From the NCBI GenBank assembly GCA_964392065.1, contig CAYMOG010000004.1, positions 10,595-74,594 of the forward strand: a DNA stretch of 64,000 bases, in the 5' to 3' direction. A program made the position numbers and the translations under genes. The notes below the pieces were generated by a model. It was given only the letters and a program-made list of their open reading frames with translations. It did not search any database and was not told the DNA's origin. Source of the DNA: JASBZA01 sp964392065 (lineage in GTDB: Bacteria; Bacillota; Clostridia; Saccharofermentanales; Fastidiosipilaceae). This document shows, piece after piece, positions 9,267 through 18,468 of this stretch (within the stretch, counting starts at the first letter, position 1; every line of letters begins with the position of its first letter).

Positions 9267-9611
9267 CTATAGTAATTCGCCCCTAAATACGGCTAGGGCG
9301 TATTCTTCCATACTATCCCTAACGTTACTAGGTGCGACGTCGTAAAAGGTCCTACCTGCCTTTAGGGCCTTTTTAAGGGTGGTCTCTACTAGCTCCTCTG
9401 TTAAGTCGTCGTCTAGTATGATACTTAACTCGCCTATAACGGCGTTATACTTATCTAGCGCGTCGCTATAGTAAATACGGCCCCTACCTTGCCCCACATG
9501 CTCTAGCGTAAGCGCTTGTCTTGCAAAATGCTCTAGCTCCTCGTCGGGTATTTCTACCCCATAACGCTTATACGCTACGGTTTTAAACTCTTTAAGTGTC
9601 TCGTCTCTCAT
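9267..9611 (-). CDS. Unknown 114-residue helical protein in inserted segment
   Basis: I do not recognise this family. The protein is charged, predicted mostly helical, acidic overall, with no membrane segment or clear motif. Its ATG follows AGGAGG by six bases and overlaps the stop of the small gene before it (ATGA), as is common in phage and plasmid gene arrays. Codon use (frequent GTA, CTA, GAC, CGC) differs from the flanking phosphoesterase. It lies wholly within the foreign-looking segment. Confidence 0.6.
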   Translation of the reverse strand: MRDETLKEFKTVAYKRYGVEIPDEELEHFARQALTLEHVGQGRGRIYYSDALDKYNAVIGELSIILDDDLTEELVETTLKKALKAGRTFYDVAPSNVRDSMEEYALAVFRGELL

Positions 9612-9748
9612 GATGTACCTCCTACAATCTTTTTAAATAGTGCCCACGTATTAGGCATAAATTTCTCAAATGCCTCTGTCTCGTCGCCTAAAAGCTCGGC
9701 GCTAAACATGGTCGCCCATGTCTCACTTGCTGCGCGTTGGTCGCGCAT
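9608..9748 (-). CDS. Unknown small protein, possibly 5'-truncated, in inserted segment
   Basis: Reads 46 codons from ATG at 9748-9746 to a TGA that overlaps the next gene's ATG. It is in a different frame from the phosphoesterase that runs into the segment. The product starts MRDQRAASETW and ends KKIVGGTS; I do not recognise it. There is no ribosome site before the ATG because the segment junction lies only about five bases upstream, so the true gene was probably longer. The strong AGGAGG near its end serves the next gene. Confidence 0.45.
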   Translation of the reverse strand: MRDQRAASETWATMFSAELLGDETEAFEKFMPNTWALFKKIVGGTS

Positions 9749-12700
9749 GTATTCGTCACCGTAGGCTCGGTTTCAAGAGCCGCCCAATACTCTTCTACTA
9801 ATATTCGCAGAGCCTCTGCCTTTGCTTTGGTCTCTGGAGTTAGAAGAGCTAGGACTTCCTCTCCCGCACCATCATAATTTTGTAAATTAGCCTCTAGTAG
9901 AGCAATATTCTCTTCGTTTACTTGTACTTCTTCGATTAGGCCGAGATTCTCCATCATTTCATCCAGAACAAAAGCTAATAATTCGGCTTCGGATTTCTGT
10001 CGGAGACCGAGGATAATTTCAATATCTTCTTCTACATGCTCAAGTATCAAAGTTCTACCATCTGCTTCTAAATCAACAACTACACCATTGACGGATACGC
10101 TCTCTAGAACGTGATCATCCGGATAGTTGATAACATATTCCAAGGTTTCTCCTGGTAAGAACTGTGCAGGACCCGCAACATAGCGTTCATCGTACTGAGC
10201 GGATAACGCCTTATCTGCAACAATTGAGAAACTATCGATTTCGCGTACTAGGCTACCTTCAATAGCGAAAGCTTTGAAACTTAATGTGTCCTCTGTCGTT
10301 TCAAATACGTTGAAAACTTTATTATTTTCATCATATACAACATCTTCCCAGTATCTTCCGGTCACTGCATCATAGTATTTCCCACCTGTTGAAGTGCCGG
10401 TAACTACATATTGAATACCATCGGTAGATTTCTGATCATTAAGCATTTGTGTTCTGCTATAAATATGATCATGACCTGATAGAACGAGATCAACACCCAT
10501 GGCTTCCAAATCTGGCACTAGAGCTCGAATATGTGTCTCGTTATAATTCATAGGATAAGGAGCACGGTGCATCAAGACGACATTGAAGTCCTTATCTGAT
10601 TGGGCAAACACTTCCGCCATCTTCGCCAATTGACCACTATAGTCAAGATCATAAGTTGTACTCTCCGTATCCATCACATAGACCGTAGCATTACCCAGAG
10701 TAAACCAATAGTTTCTAGGAGTAGAATACGTTCCGTTGTTTGGTCCTTTGAAGTAGGAAGTGAAAATCTGAGCATCCATCGCTACATCGTGGTTTCCAAT
10801 CGCATTTGCCCATATTCTTGTGCCAAAGCTTTCGCCTACGTGCGTATCAATCAAGCTCCAATTGCTGTATTGGTCTCCACTATCGGATATATCCCCTGCA
10901 ATCAAATTAATATCAGGATTAGGATAGAGATTTTCTAGTTGTGCACGTGTGTGGGGAAATTCTTCAAATTTACCCTGGAGGTCTCCATAAACGGCAAAGG
11001 TCGCACGAAGCCCTGCTTTGGCCGTAGTGAATGCTTTCACTTCGGAGAATATTTCACCAGTGCCAACTTGATAATAGTAAGTTGTTCCTGGTACTAAATC
11101 CTCTACATGTGCACCCCACATATTTGCCAACATGGTCTGATTATTAAATTTAAATGGCGTTTCGCTTGCGCTTGCGGGATAAACTTGATAATTCTCCATA
11201 TTTGGTGTTGACGCAATACGCACTTCACCCGTTGTGACATCCAAGCTACTTTCCCAGGCAAAACCGACTTGAGTAGTTGGGTCCTGACCTGTTGTTATGG
11301 CTATTTTCTGTGGTGTATTGGTACCTAAGCTCGCTTGTACCTCAAGCTCTGTTGTATTACTTATTCCCCCATTAGGATCATAGGCTGTAAGTGTGATTCT
11401 TGTCCCTACTGGATAACGTGTAAGTACATCGGTTTCCAAGCTACCTTCTGACGATGTCACGCCTTCTATAACGAACGCTTCACCCTCTACAACATAGTGT
11501 ATGGTCATATTTTCTACTAGTTCTGAATCACTATTTCGTACGTATAGCGTTGTTGGTCTGTTATGTGTCACACCATCATAAGTCAGCGTGTAGGGGATTT
11601 CCACTTCCACATCGTAACCGGCTAAGTGCAGGTTTGTTCCCTGAACTTCTCCTGTTTCTCTAACAAGGGCACGGTCAACCAGGATACCTGTTTGTCCATT
11701 ATTAGAAACAGGCACACTGAAATCTAGAGAGATTAATGGCTGTTCCTCATCTACTGAGATTTTATCCATACCTTGTAATTCTAGTCGAATGGTGCCTTGC
11801 TCAGGATCTAACTCTGAACTTAGAACTTCTACCCTACTGTCGGTTGACCATTTTGCTAGATTTACATAGAGAGGATTGTAGCGTAAGAGAAAGTCAAAAT
11901 GTTCGAAATCTTTATAATCTGCAGCATGCACTTCGTAGGTGAAAGTAGAACCCGCAGCGGCTTTGTCTGCACTAGGTTTTACTTCATATAAATTAACGTT
12001 ATAACCTTCTACCGTAAATTCCCAATCGTGGAATAATTTATTCCCTGCATTATCTTCTACTCTATAGCGGACATGATTCTTACCCGAACGCAACAGATTC
12101 AAAGCCGATGGCATGTAACTAACCGTTACAGATCCATCTTGATGGACATCGTGCTGAATATTGTCTTGTAATACACCATTAATCCATAATCGGCTCCTGC
12201 CCGTATCAATACCAGTATAAGGTTCACCTTCTACAATAGGATCTTTTACCGTCATAGAAATCAAGGCTTGATTGTTTTGGTTAATTGCACCTGGGGCTGG
12301 CGTTAGAGTATCTTCTCCGACTAGAACTGGGGCTGTAAGGTCATCATTTTTAAAATCATAGATTGCTCGGAGTTGGTCAACATAGATTGTGCCTCTCTTA
12401 TGATTAACATCAAGCGCTGGTGTGGCTAGTAAGCGTACACCCCATTGAAGTTTATAAGGGAAAGGCGCATCGACAGGAATTGGTGTTTCAATATACTTCC
12501 ATCCTTTCCAATTCACATAAGTATCTCCTACGTGTTTTCCACCGGCGAGCTGAACACGTAACCAGCCGCCATTACCGTCACCGTATACCCACATACCAAT
12601 TGCAGATGGTTGTCCTGGAATCTCTTGATATTCGGGCAAAGGTCCCACTTCAATAGAAATGGTACCTGTTACAGGCTTCGTGGCGAAATCGTAATCTATC

Positions 12701-13374
12701 CGCAAGGAACCGTCACCACTCTTCACATAACGCTCATCATAGTTAATAGACATAGTACCTGAGCCGCCATTTTGCGTATTAACATAACGCTTTTGCCAAT
12801 TGGACTCCGCAAGAGGAACTTCGAAATCATTTAACAGTAGTGGTAAACGCCCCACCTCAATAGGGAGGTCAAAACTATAGTCTTTATAACGAATGGTGAG
12901 CGTCCCTGTTCCTTGGGTATCTGCTGCATAGAATACGCCATCAGCACCTATCGTACCTAGTTTTTCATCTGATAATTCAAACTCTAGAGCCGAAGCGGTT
13001 AGTATTACCACAGTGCCATGCGATTCCGCAGTGAACTTCAATTCTGTAGATCCGCCTGGAGCTACTGATAAGATTGAGCGGTCGGCAGTAATTTTTGTTA
13101 GGCTATCCACTACCGAAACGTCGAAACTTTGGCGAACATGGCCGGAAGCGGTTTCTACAATAATTTGTCCCGTATGTGCGCCAGCTGCCGCTGTAAAAAC
13201 ACCCTCTTCGCTAATCTCTCCTATGTCGCCTTCGGTCCTAAAGACCAGCTCCTCTTGAATAGGAACTGCAAAATATTCATTATCAGTAGCCAAAACACGG
13301 AAATCCATAGTGCCATTCTCAAGAATTTGCACCTTCGTACCATAACCTTCTTCAATTTCAGGATAAATATGCAA
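9688..13374 (-). pseudogene. Surface purple-acid-phosphatase-like protein, truncated at both ends
   Basis: The 1228-codon frame encodes a modular extracellular protein: bacterial Ig-like repeats (about residues 1-175), a carbohydrate-binding-like module (about 180-345), a further Ig-like module (about 350-460), a cohesin-like beta domain (about 460-600), another beta domain, an FnIII-like purple acid phosphatase N domain (about 690-785), and a metallophosphatase domain with GDLQG, GDISDSGD, GNHD, VLMH and GHDH, the five metal-site motifs. There is no signal peptide: the frame begins with TTG (AGGAGG eight bases upstream) and is open back to the divIC stop, so the 5' end seems lost. Past about 9754 it reads foreign sequence and stops. 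The sorting tail survives separately at 8218-9090. Probably inactive as a surface protein. Confidence 0.75.
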
Positions 13375-13425
13375 GCGCTCAACCTCCTGGGAGTCACTAG
13401 GATAAGCATCCGCAACGCAGGCGAT

Positions 13426-13740
13426 TTATGGTACATCCTTAAAAATAATTTCGTCTTCTTGAATCATGCCCAACTCATTTCGGGCGACCGACTCTATGTA
13501 TTGAGGCTGATCTACAATAGCGGCAATCTGATCGAGTCGATCGGACTCTTCTTCTAGCAAGCGCCGCTGTTCAATTAAACCTTCTTGCTGAACAAGGCGA
13601 ACGCGCCTATCTTCATGTTGTTTCCGTAAGAATAAAAAACCTACTCCAGCAAGAAGCATAAAAATAAACACAATAAGAAGCGCAGTCACTCGGATACTTA
13701 AGTCTGGCGAGAACATCTTTTCCTTCTTATATACTCTCAT
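13426..13740 (-). CDS. divIC: Septum formation initiator, DivIC/FtsB family
   Basis: Small bitopic division protein of 104 residues: cytoplasmic N terminus, one membrane segment (about 15-38), then a coiled coil (about 42-75) and the family C-terminal region with YIESVARNELGMI and EIIF. It links FtsL and the late divisome. I prefer the ATG at 13740, seven bases after GGAG, over the TTG one codon upstream. It follows the rqcP-like gene by four bases, matching the yabO-divIC neighbourhood of Bacillota, but yabP and yabQ are not between them. Confidence 0.85.
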   Translation of the reverse strand: MRVYKKEKMFSPDLSIRVTALLIVFIFMLLAGVGFLFLRKQHEDRRVRLVQQEGLIEQRRLLEEESDRLDQIAAIVDQPQYIESVARNELGMIQEDEIIFKDVP

Positions 13741-13744
13741 CAAT

Positions 13745-14062
13745 TTACTCCTCTAGTGCTTCATCATCTGACGTAACAGCACCTTCCTCCTCATCAATTT
13801 CTAGCGTCTCTTGTTTCGAGCTACCAATGATGCGGTATAAATCAGTTACGTCTTTTTTCTTGACATTCTCTCGTACGGCTAAAACTTCAACCTTTACGTT
13901 TCCTGAACCGAAAGCAATTTCAATGACATCGCCGGGTCTGATGGACTGTGCAGGTTTTGCAACCTGATCATTTACTTTAACTCGGCCGCTATTCGAAATC
14001 GAATTTGCTACCGTTCTTCTCTTAATTATTCTCGCTGTTTTCAAAAATTTATCTAAACGCAT
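13745..14062 (-). CDS. rqcP: S4-domain RNA-binding protein, RqcP/YabO-like
   Basis: 105-residue protein with an N-terminal S4 domain (RLDKFLKTARIIKRRT, then a VKVNDQVAKPAQSI turn). RqcP in Bacillota binds stalled 50S subunits with RqcH in ribosome quality control. The family core is about 85 residues; here an acidic tail of about 20 residues follows. Its position directly before divIC is the standard one. Function is from family knowledge; the gene itself shows only the RNA-binding fold. Confidence 0.82.
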   Translation of the reverse strand: MRLDKFLKTARIIKRRTVANSISNSGRVKVNDQVAKPAQSIRPGDVIEIAFGSGNVKVEVLAVRENVKKKDVTDLYRIIGSSKQETLEIDEEEGAVTSDDEALEE

Positions 14063-14089
14063 GTATTACTCCATCTCGGGAAATAAGCT

Positions 14090-14356
14090 TCACTCTTCTT
14101 CTAACCACTTAATTTCCATTCTGCTAAATGACACATCTTCCATGAATTGCTCGGCATGAAATACGGTGTGATGATAGCGGGCAAATTCGTTCGTATTTTT
14201 TTCCATCCAGAGTGGTGGGGACACATCTATTGCTTTGCAAATCTCCAGCAAACAATTCTCCAACTGCTTCGAGAACCGCAAATGCTCTTCTTGTCTATCC
14301 GCCACGACAATTTGGTGAATATAAGTTCCTCTAAATGTTTTGCCTTCAACTTTCAT
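14090..14356 (-). CDS. Small conserved-looking hypothetical protein
   Basis: 88 residues, no membrane segment, many His and Glu residues, and a C terminus of WLEEE. I do not recognise the family. Its ATG lacks a strong ribosome site, but the frame is open, co-directional and lies 27 bases before the rqcP-like gene, so it is probably the first gene of that cluster. A spurious frame cannot be excluded. Confidence 0.45.
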   Translation of the reverse strand: MKVEGKTFRGTYIHQIVVADRQEEHLRFSKQLENCLLEICKAIDVSPPLWMEKNTNEFARYHHTVFHAEQFMEDVSFSRMEIKWLEEE

Positions 14357-14503
14357 ACTAATAAATAGTGATGCCTTATTGCTCCATTACTTTTCGAAAT
14401 CCTTCGAATCCGTGCCATTATGTACTGTAATTTAGTTTATCACGATTTACTCAACATGAATAATACGTTTATGTTTCAATCGCTTAGGCCCAAGCTTCAC
14501 ACA

Positions 14504-15814
14504 TCAATTCGTTAATGCCGCTAGAGCAGAACCAATCACCGTAGCTTGCTCTAACTCAAGCAATACGTTAAAGAAACCGTATTTCTCGTTGATGAAAACT
14601 TTTCTATAGTAATTAAGCTTAACGCGATTTGCTTCTCTAGAGTAATACGTACCTGCTTCTAACGCGATAGCTAGAGGCGCCACAGGGCTCGTTCCTTTCT
14701 CAGACATAATATGTAAAGCACAAAATAAAACAGCAATATAGCGCGCAACACGTTCTAGTACATTATCTACAATGTGAAAAAGCTGCTCACGATCAATATC
14801 ATTCGCACAACATTGACTTAATATGCCCGTGCCATAAGGATGCTCAATAAACTCGTGAATTTCATCTTCACTTAATTCGAAAATAGACGCAAAACGATCC
14901 GCAAAATAACCACTGAAAAACAACTCCTGCTCAATAGCTTCGCGAACAATATACTGCACTTGCAAACCCTGATAGCGTCCCACCAAAACCTTCTCGAAAA
15001 TATGATCTCCTGGGCGATTGGTAGACAGATCAATATCCTCATCAATGAAGCTTCTTTTGGCCAAAGGATAGCTACCCATTTCTGTATTTATAACCATCTC
15101 ACCTTCTCCGCGTAAAGCCGTGCGAAGTTTGGCAATCATTCGGCTATCTTCTATATAGGCTGAGTTCATACCTGAATCAAGAATAAAACTGGCATAGGAA
15201 GAATAATGATGTTCATAACTATGAGCGAAACCGGCCAGAAGGCTAGCCACTGTATTATTCAACACGACCATGTGGGTTTCCTCTGTTATGCCACGGTCCC
15301 TAAGCGCCGCTTCAAGATTCTCAACTATGCGTGTGCCTATGACTTCTGGAGCCCTAATTTCTTTGGATAAATTTACGATTCTTCCATCTAAATTTGGCAA
15401 AATCTCACATTCGAAGGCAAAGGATATGCCCACAGTTTGAGTCCTATCTAGATAAGGCAACAACGCCTGGGCCATCTGAGAATAAAACTCTAGTTTACTC
15501 ACTTCACGTTCTGCTCCTGGCATAGGCACTTCATGCTTATCTTTCACAATAACGCTTCCATTCTCTTGGAAACAAATGAGATGTATTTCAATACTTCTGT
15601 GACCAACCGCCATAACCATGACGTCTCTTCCATAGGGAATATCCGATGCAGGTTTAATAAAAGTAGGAATCATGGGCACATGCATATAAGGATGGGAATG
15701 TTCTAAACCTTCTCGCATAAAATGGACCATACGGGAGAGCTCTTCATCCATATCTATAGTATCTGCTAATACCTCTAAGCCAGTTAAAAAACCCGATAGA
15801 CTTTCTGTCAGCAT
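14504..15814 (-). CDS. Hexokinase-fold protein lacking catalytic residues
   Basis: 436 residues from the ATG at 15814, which follows GAGGG by seven bases; a longer frame upstream would overlap the divergent gene and is rejected. The sequence follows the eukaryotic-type hexokinases found in Clostridia (MIPTFI, ISFAFECEILPNLDGR, SKEI, FILDSGMNSAYIE). Key sites are altered: the phosphate-1 loop, normally D-x-GGTN, reads AVGHRS (about 69-74); the catalytic Asp of NDT is Asn187 (NNT); the phosphate-2 loop, normally GTGTN or GTGMN, reads DSGMN (213-217). It is therefore likely catalytically dead. By inference it may act as a sugar sensor or scaffold. It is divergently transcribed from a sugar-type oxidoreductase gene. 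Confidence 0.7.
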   Translation of the reverse strand: MLTESLSGFLTGLEVLADTIDMDEELSRMVHFMREGLEHSHPYMHVPMIPTFIKPASDIPYGRDVMVMAVGHRSIEIHLICFQENGSVIVKDKHEVPMPGAEREVSKLEFYSQMAQALLPYLDRTQTVGISFAFECEILPNLDGRIVNLSKEIRAPEVIGTRIVENLEAALRDRGITEETHMVVLNNTVASLLAGFAHSYEHHYSSYASFILDSGMNSAYIEDSRMIAKLRTALRGEGEMVINTEMGSYPLAKRSFIDEDIDLSTNRPGDHIFEKVLVGRYQGLQVQYIVREAIEQELFFSGYFADRFASIFELSEDEIHEFIEHPYGTGILSQCCANDIDREQLFHIVDNVLERVARYIAVLFCALHIMSEKGTSPVAPLAIALEAGTYYSREANRVKLNYYRKVFINEKYGFFNVLLELEQATVIGSALAALTN

Positions 15815-15834
15815 TTTGTATCCCTCTAGTTTAA

Positions 15835-15860
15835 AATGTAGAATGATTGTATCATACATT
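15835..15860. promoter_or_regulatory. Imperfect palindrome in a divergent promoter region
   Basis: AATGTA and TACATT bracket a partly symmetric 26 bp segment in the 72 bp between the hexokinase-like gene and the divergent oxidoreductase gene. It could be an operator that controls both. Symmetry is incomplete and no regulator gene adjoins it. Confidence 0.3.
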
Positions 15861-15886
15861 ATTTTTTGTAGTATAGGAGAGTTAAG

Positions 15887-17014
15887 ATGACATATAGCAA
15901 GAAGAAATATACCCTTGCGTTGATTGGGTGTGGCCGAGTCGCAAATAAACATGCCAAAGCCTTTGGCCATCTAAAAGACGAGCTAGAAGTCCTCGCTCTC
16001 GTGGATGGACGCTTAGAAGCCTGTCAAAATCTAAATCATGAGCATAATCTTGGCTTACGTGATGCCCAGATGTTCACTTCCATCGAAAACTTCTATGCAG
16101 CCAATCTACCCGTTGATATACTCGCAATTACTACACCTAGTGGTAGCCATTACGCTTTGGCAAAAGAAGCCCTAACCCGAGGTCACCACGTCTTTATTGA
16201 GAAACCTATGACCTTAGATATAGAGGAAGCTCGAGATCTACTCACGCTAAGTCAGAAATATTCGAAGAAAATTGCGATGGGTCACATTTATCGTTTCTTT
16301 CCCCTTGTTGAACACATTCGCGAAGATATAGTAGCAGGGATTTATGGCGAGATTTTATCGGCGGAAGTAAAAGTGCACTGGGGGCATGACCAAGCCTATT
16401 ATGATCAAGCACCTTGGCGTGGAACCTGGGCAGCCGATGGTGGCGCACTTATGAATCAGAGCATCCATGCACTAGACTTAATGGTCTGGTTACTTAATCT
16501 CAAAGTAGCTTCCGTGCAAGGCTCGATTGCACAACGCATGCATACAATGGAAGCAGAGGACTATGGTGCCGCACTCTACATAATGGAAAATGGCGCAATC
16601 TTGAGTCTCGAAGGCACCACTATAACACCAGAAAACGCTCACCAAGCAAGTTTCTTGATTCGCCTAGAGAAAGCAGAAATTCACGCCGGACTGAAAAAGG
16701 GCAAACCCTTCATCCAAGCGCGCGATAGAGCGGGTAAGAAAGTCGGCAATTACCTGTCTCGTGTTTGGGAAAAGATGCGAACGGATGGCGTCAAGCGTAG
16801 TCTCCGGGCTTTTCTTAATCCACATACAGGAATCTATATGGATTTTATTACAGCGCTTCATGAAGATCGAGCACCTAGAGCAGACGGTATCTCGGGAGTA
16901 GAGTCTGTCGAAAACATTCTAGCAGTTTATAAATCCGCACGAAATGCTGGTGCCCGTGTGCATTTGCCTTTAGAAAACTTCTCGCTAGAAGACATGCAAG
17001 GCTACTTCGAATAA
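15887..17014 (+). CDS. Gfo/Idh/MocA-family oxidoreductase
   Basis: 375-residue NAD(P)-dependent dehydrogenase-like protein. The Rossmann motif ALIGCGRVANKHAKAF is at 11-26, the conserved EKPMTLD Lys-containing motif is near residue 105, and the C-terminal substrate domain has GGALMNQSIHALDLMVWLL. The family acts on sugars, inositols and nucleotide sugars; the substrate here cannot be told. AGGAG lies seven bases before the ATG. It is divergent from the hexokinase-like gene and has no co-directional neighbour nearby. Confidence 0.85.
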   Translation: MTYSKKKYTLALIGCGRVANKHAKAFGHLKDELEVLALVDGRLEACQNLNHEHNLGLRDAQMFTSIENFYAANLPVDILAITTPSGSHYALAKEALTRGHHVFIEKPMTLDIEEARDLLTLSQKYSKKIAMGHIYRFFPLVEHIREDIVAGIYGEILSAEVKVHWGHDQAYYDQAPWRGTWAADGGALMNQSIHALDLMVWLLNLKVASVQGSIAQRMHTMEAEDYGAALYIMENGAILSLEGTTITPENAHQASFLIRLEKAEIHAGLKKGKPFIQARDRAGKKVGNYLSRVWEKMRTDGVKRSLRAFLNPHTGIYMDFITALHEDRAPRADGISGVESVENILAVYKSARNAGARVHLPLENFSLEDMQGYFE

Positions 17015-17327
17015 TTGTTGTTGATGCGCTACATACAAAGATGAGTTACACACAAGTAGGAAAAATTCGTACAAGATCCCACTTATATATAAGATCTAAG
17101 ATTTTATCTATCTGCGAACGAGTCAGGCGGAAGTAGTTTATTTATAAATACTATGCTGGGTTTTATTTTCTGGCACGAATTTTCGTTTGTGCGAGTGGCT
17201 TTCTCCCTAGAATTTATGCAATTCTAGAACGCCCTCTAATTGTTGTTTTTTGTAGTTTTTTATCTACTTTCTGTTCACTATATTTGCAGTAAGGTATATA
17301 CAACGAAGAGGAGGGCGTAAGTTTCCA
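17015..17327. other. Intergenic region with promoter-like sequence and small hairpins
   Basis: 313 bp between two plus-strand genes. It holds two inverted repeats: GCACGAA/TTTGTGC near 17173-17192 and a perfect CTAGAATT/AATTCTAG at about 17207-17227. An AT-rich stretch with TATATA lies near 17291-17300, before GAGGAGG at 17310-17316. No coding frame or RNA gene was recognised. Confidence 0.4.
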
Positions 17328-17780
17328 ATGGCTGTAATCTTTCAGATGATATTTTCTCTTGCTCCGAGCAAAATTCTACTTTTCATCTCAGGTGGGTTTC
17401 TCGCTTATGTTGATTTCAAAAAAAGACGCGTTCCCCTCTTCGTTCTTCTCCTATTTCTATTCTTGTGCTTTTCTATTGGTGTTCGTAGTGGTCTTATATC
17501 TTCTTTTTTATTTACTTCTCTAATATATAAAATTCTCTTAAGTATTATTCCCTTATCAGGATGGCTCTTCCTATATGCTAAAGAAAATTATCCATGGGGT
17601 GACATCCTCTTTTTATTGGGATTGAGCTTTATCTTAAACTTCCAAGCTTTTTTCGTCATTTTGGTTCTCGCTTCTGGGGTTGCTGCATTATACGCTCTAA
17701 TTACGAAGATAAAGACGATTCCCATGCTTACTTGTCTATTTATAGCTTATACACTTTACTATGCACTTTCTATTAGATAA
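17328..17780 (+). CDS. Prepilin-peptidase (A24) like membrane protein
   Basis: 150 residues, about five or six hydrophobic segments. Two Asp-containing motifs fit the type IV prepilin peptidase / CpaA-TadV aspartic protease fold: AYVDFKKRRVP at about 25-35 (family D-x-x-x-R-x-I-P) and YPWGDILFL at about 87-95 (family GxGD). There is no methyltransferase domain, as in the short CpaA-like members. The GAGGAGG lies rather far (13 bases) before the ATG. No pilin or Tad genes are nearby, so the substrate is unknown. Confidence 0.6.
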   Translation: MAVIFQMIFSLAPSKILLFISGGFLAYVDFKKRRVPLFVLLLFLFLCFSIGVRSGLISSFLFTSLIYKILLSIIPLSGWLFLYAKENYPWGDILFLLGLSFILNFQAFFVILVLASGVAALYALITKIKTIPMLTCLFIAYTLYYALSIR

Positions 17781-17864
17781 ACCCCTTACTTCAAGCACAT
17801 TACTATTATTCTAAATCCCTACTCACTAAAACCCAATAACAAACGTGAAGACCCCTAAACACAT

Positions 17865-17894
17865 ATAAAAAAGAGCACCCATTCGAGTGCTCTT
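17865..17894 (-). terminator. Rho-independent terminator after the ytxG-like gene
   Basis: AAGAGCAC pairs with GTGCTCTT (17871-17894). On the minus strand the stem is followed by a run of six T. It lies 21 bases beyond the stop at 17915. Confidence 0.85.
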
Positions 17895-17914
17895 CTGTTA
17901 TAGACTTCAGACTT

Positions 17915-18433
17915 TTAACGTCTCTTGGTTCTTCTGCTGAAGCGACTTTTGCGTGTAGCTCTACTCTTACCAGCCGCGAAACCTGTCGCAACCGAACTGA
18001 AGAAGCTACCTACGCCGGACGCCTTCGCTGTTAAGTTATCTGCAATGCCTGCAACTCCGTTACTAATACCAACAACTAAGCCAGAAACTGCACCTACGCT
18101 AACATTTGCTGCTTGTAAAGCTTCTAGTGTCGCGTTAAGAAGTTCTGGGCTTGCAACCGTAATATCATCGGTTATATCCAGAGCATTACCTAAAATATTT
18201 TTCACATTCGCTGCGATCTCAGGTAACTCTTCTGTAGTATGGAGCAAAGGCTCTGAAACTTCATCTAATAAAGTGTTAACTCTCTTCAATGTACCTAAAA
18301 CACGTAAAAGAAGAATAATCAAGACAACAAGTGCGACAACTCCGGCTAAAATAAGTAGCCAAATCAACACATCTTGTAAGTTTACAGTAAAGGTCCCGGA
18401 TGCAGAAATTAAATTGTATAAACTATTGTTCAT
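17915..18433 (-). CDS. YtxG-like membrane protein (DUF948 type)
   Basis: 172 residues with one N-terminal membrane segment (about 20-44: VLIWLLILAGVVALVVLIILLL), then a helical region predicted as coiled coil, glycine-rich stretches and a very basic tail (RKSRFSRRTKRR). Bacillota often pair such a protein with YtxH in general stress operons, and a YtxH gene lies 35 bases upstream here. Function is unknown; the basic tail may bind nucleic acid or the membrane surface. Confidence 0.6.
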   Translation of the reverse strand: MNNSLYNLISASGTFTVNLQDVLIWLLILAGVVALVVLIILLLRVLGTLKRVNTLLDEVSEPLLHTTEELPEIAANVKNILGNALDITDDITVASPELLNATLEALQAANVSVGAVSGLVVGISNGVAGIADNLTAKASGVGSFFSSVATGFAAGKSRATRKSRFSRRTKRR

Positions 18434-18468
18434 TCTCTAATCCTTTCTTATTTATCTAGTAGATCGGA

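Larger units (their letters stand above)
9091..9753. other. Foreign-looking segment inserted in the surface-protein gene
   Basis: About 660 bp that splits the TEPT-repeat coding region. On its left, repeat similarity stops at about 9090; on its right, the phosphoesterase frame departs at about 9753. Inside are three closely packed small reading frames with strong ribosome sites, of which the first and last are cut by the segment ends. No terminal inverted repeats, transposase or target duplication were seen beyond the native repeat sequence (ACCGAGCC) on both flanks. It could be a fragment captured by recombination or an assembly chimera; ends cut within genes favour the latter. Confidence 0.6.

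Noticed and set aside
13221..13436. Minus-strand frame between divIC and the phosphoesterase
   Set aside because: Shifted reading of the phosphoesterase start region; composition (many Leu, Arg, Lys) is not protein-like for that locus.
15815..15970. N-terminal extension of the hexokinase-like frame
   Set aside because: It overlaps the start of the divergent oxidoreductase and its promoter; the ATG at 15814 has a GAGGG site and fits the family start.
17925..18440. Long plus-strand frame opposite the ytxG-like gene
   Set aside because: Low-complexity Ala/Lys/Thr frame without family features; the minus-strand gene has membrane segment, ribosome site and terminator.
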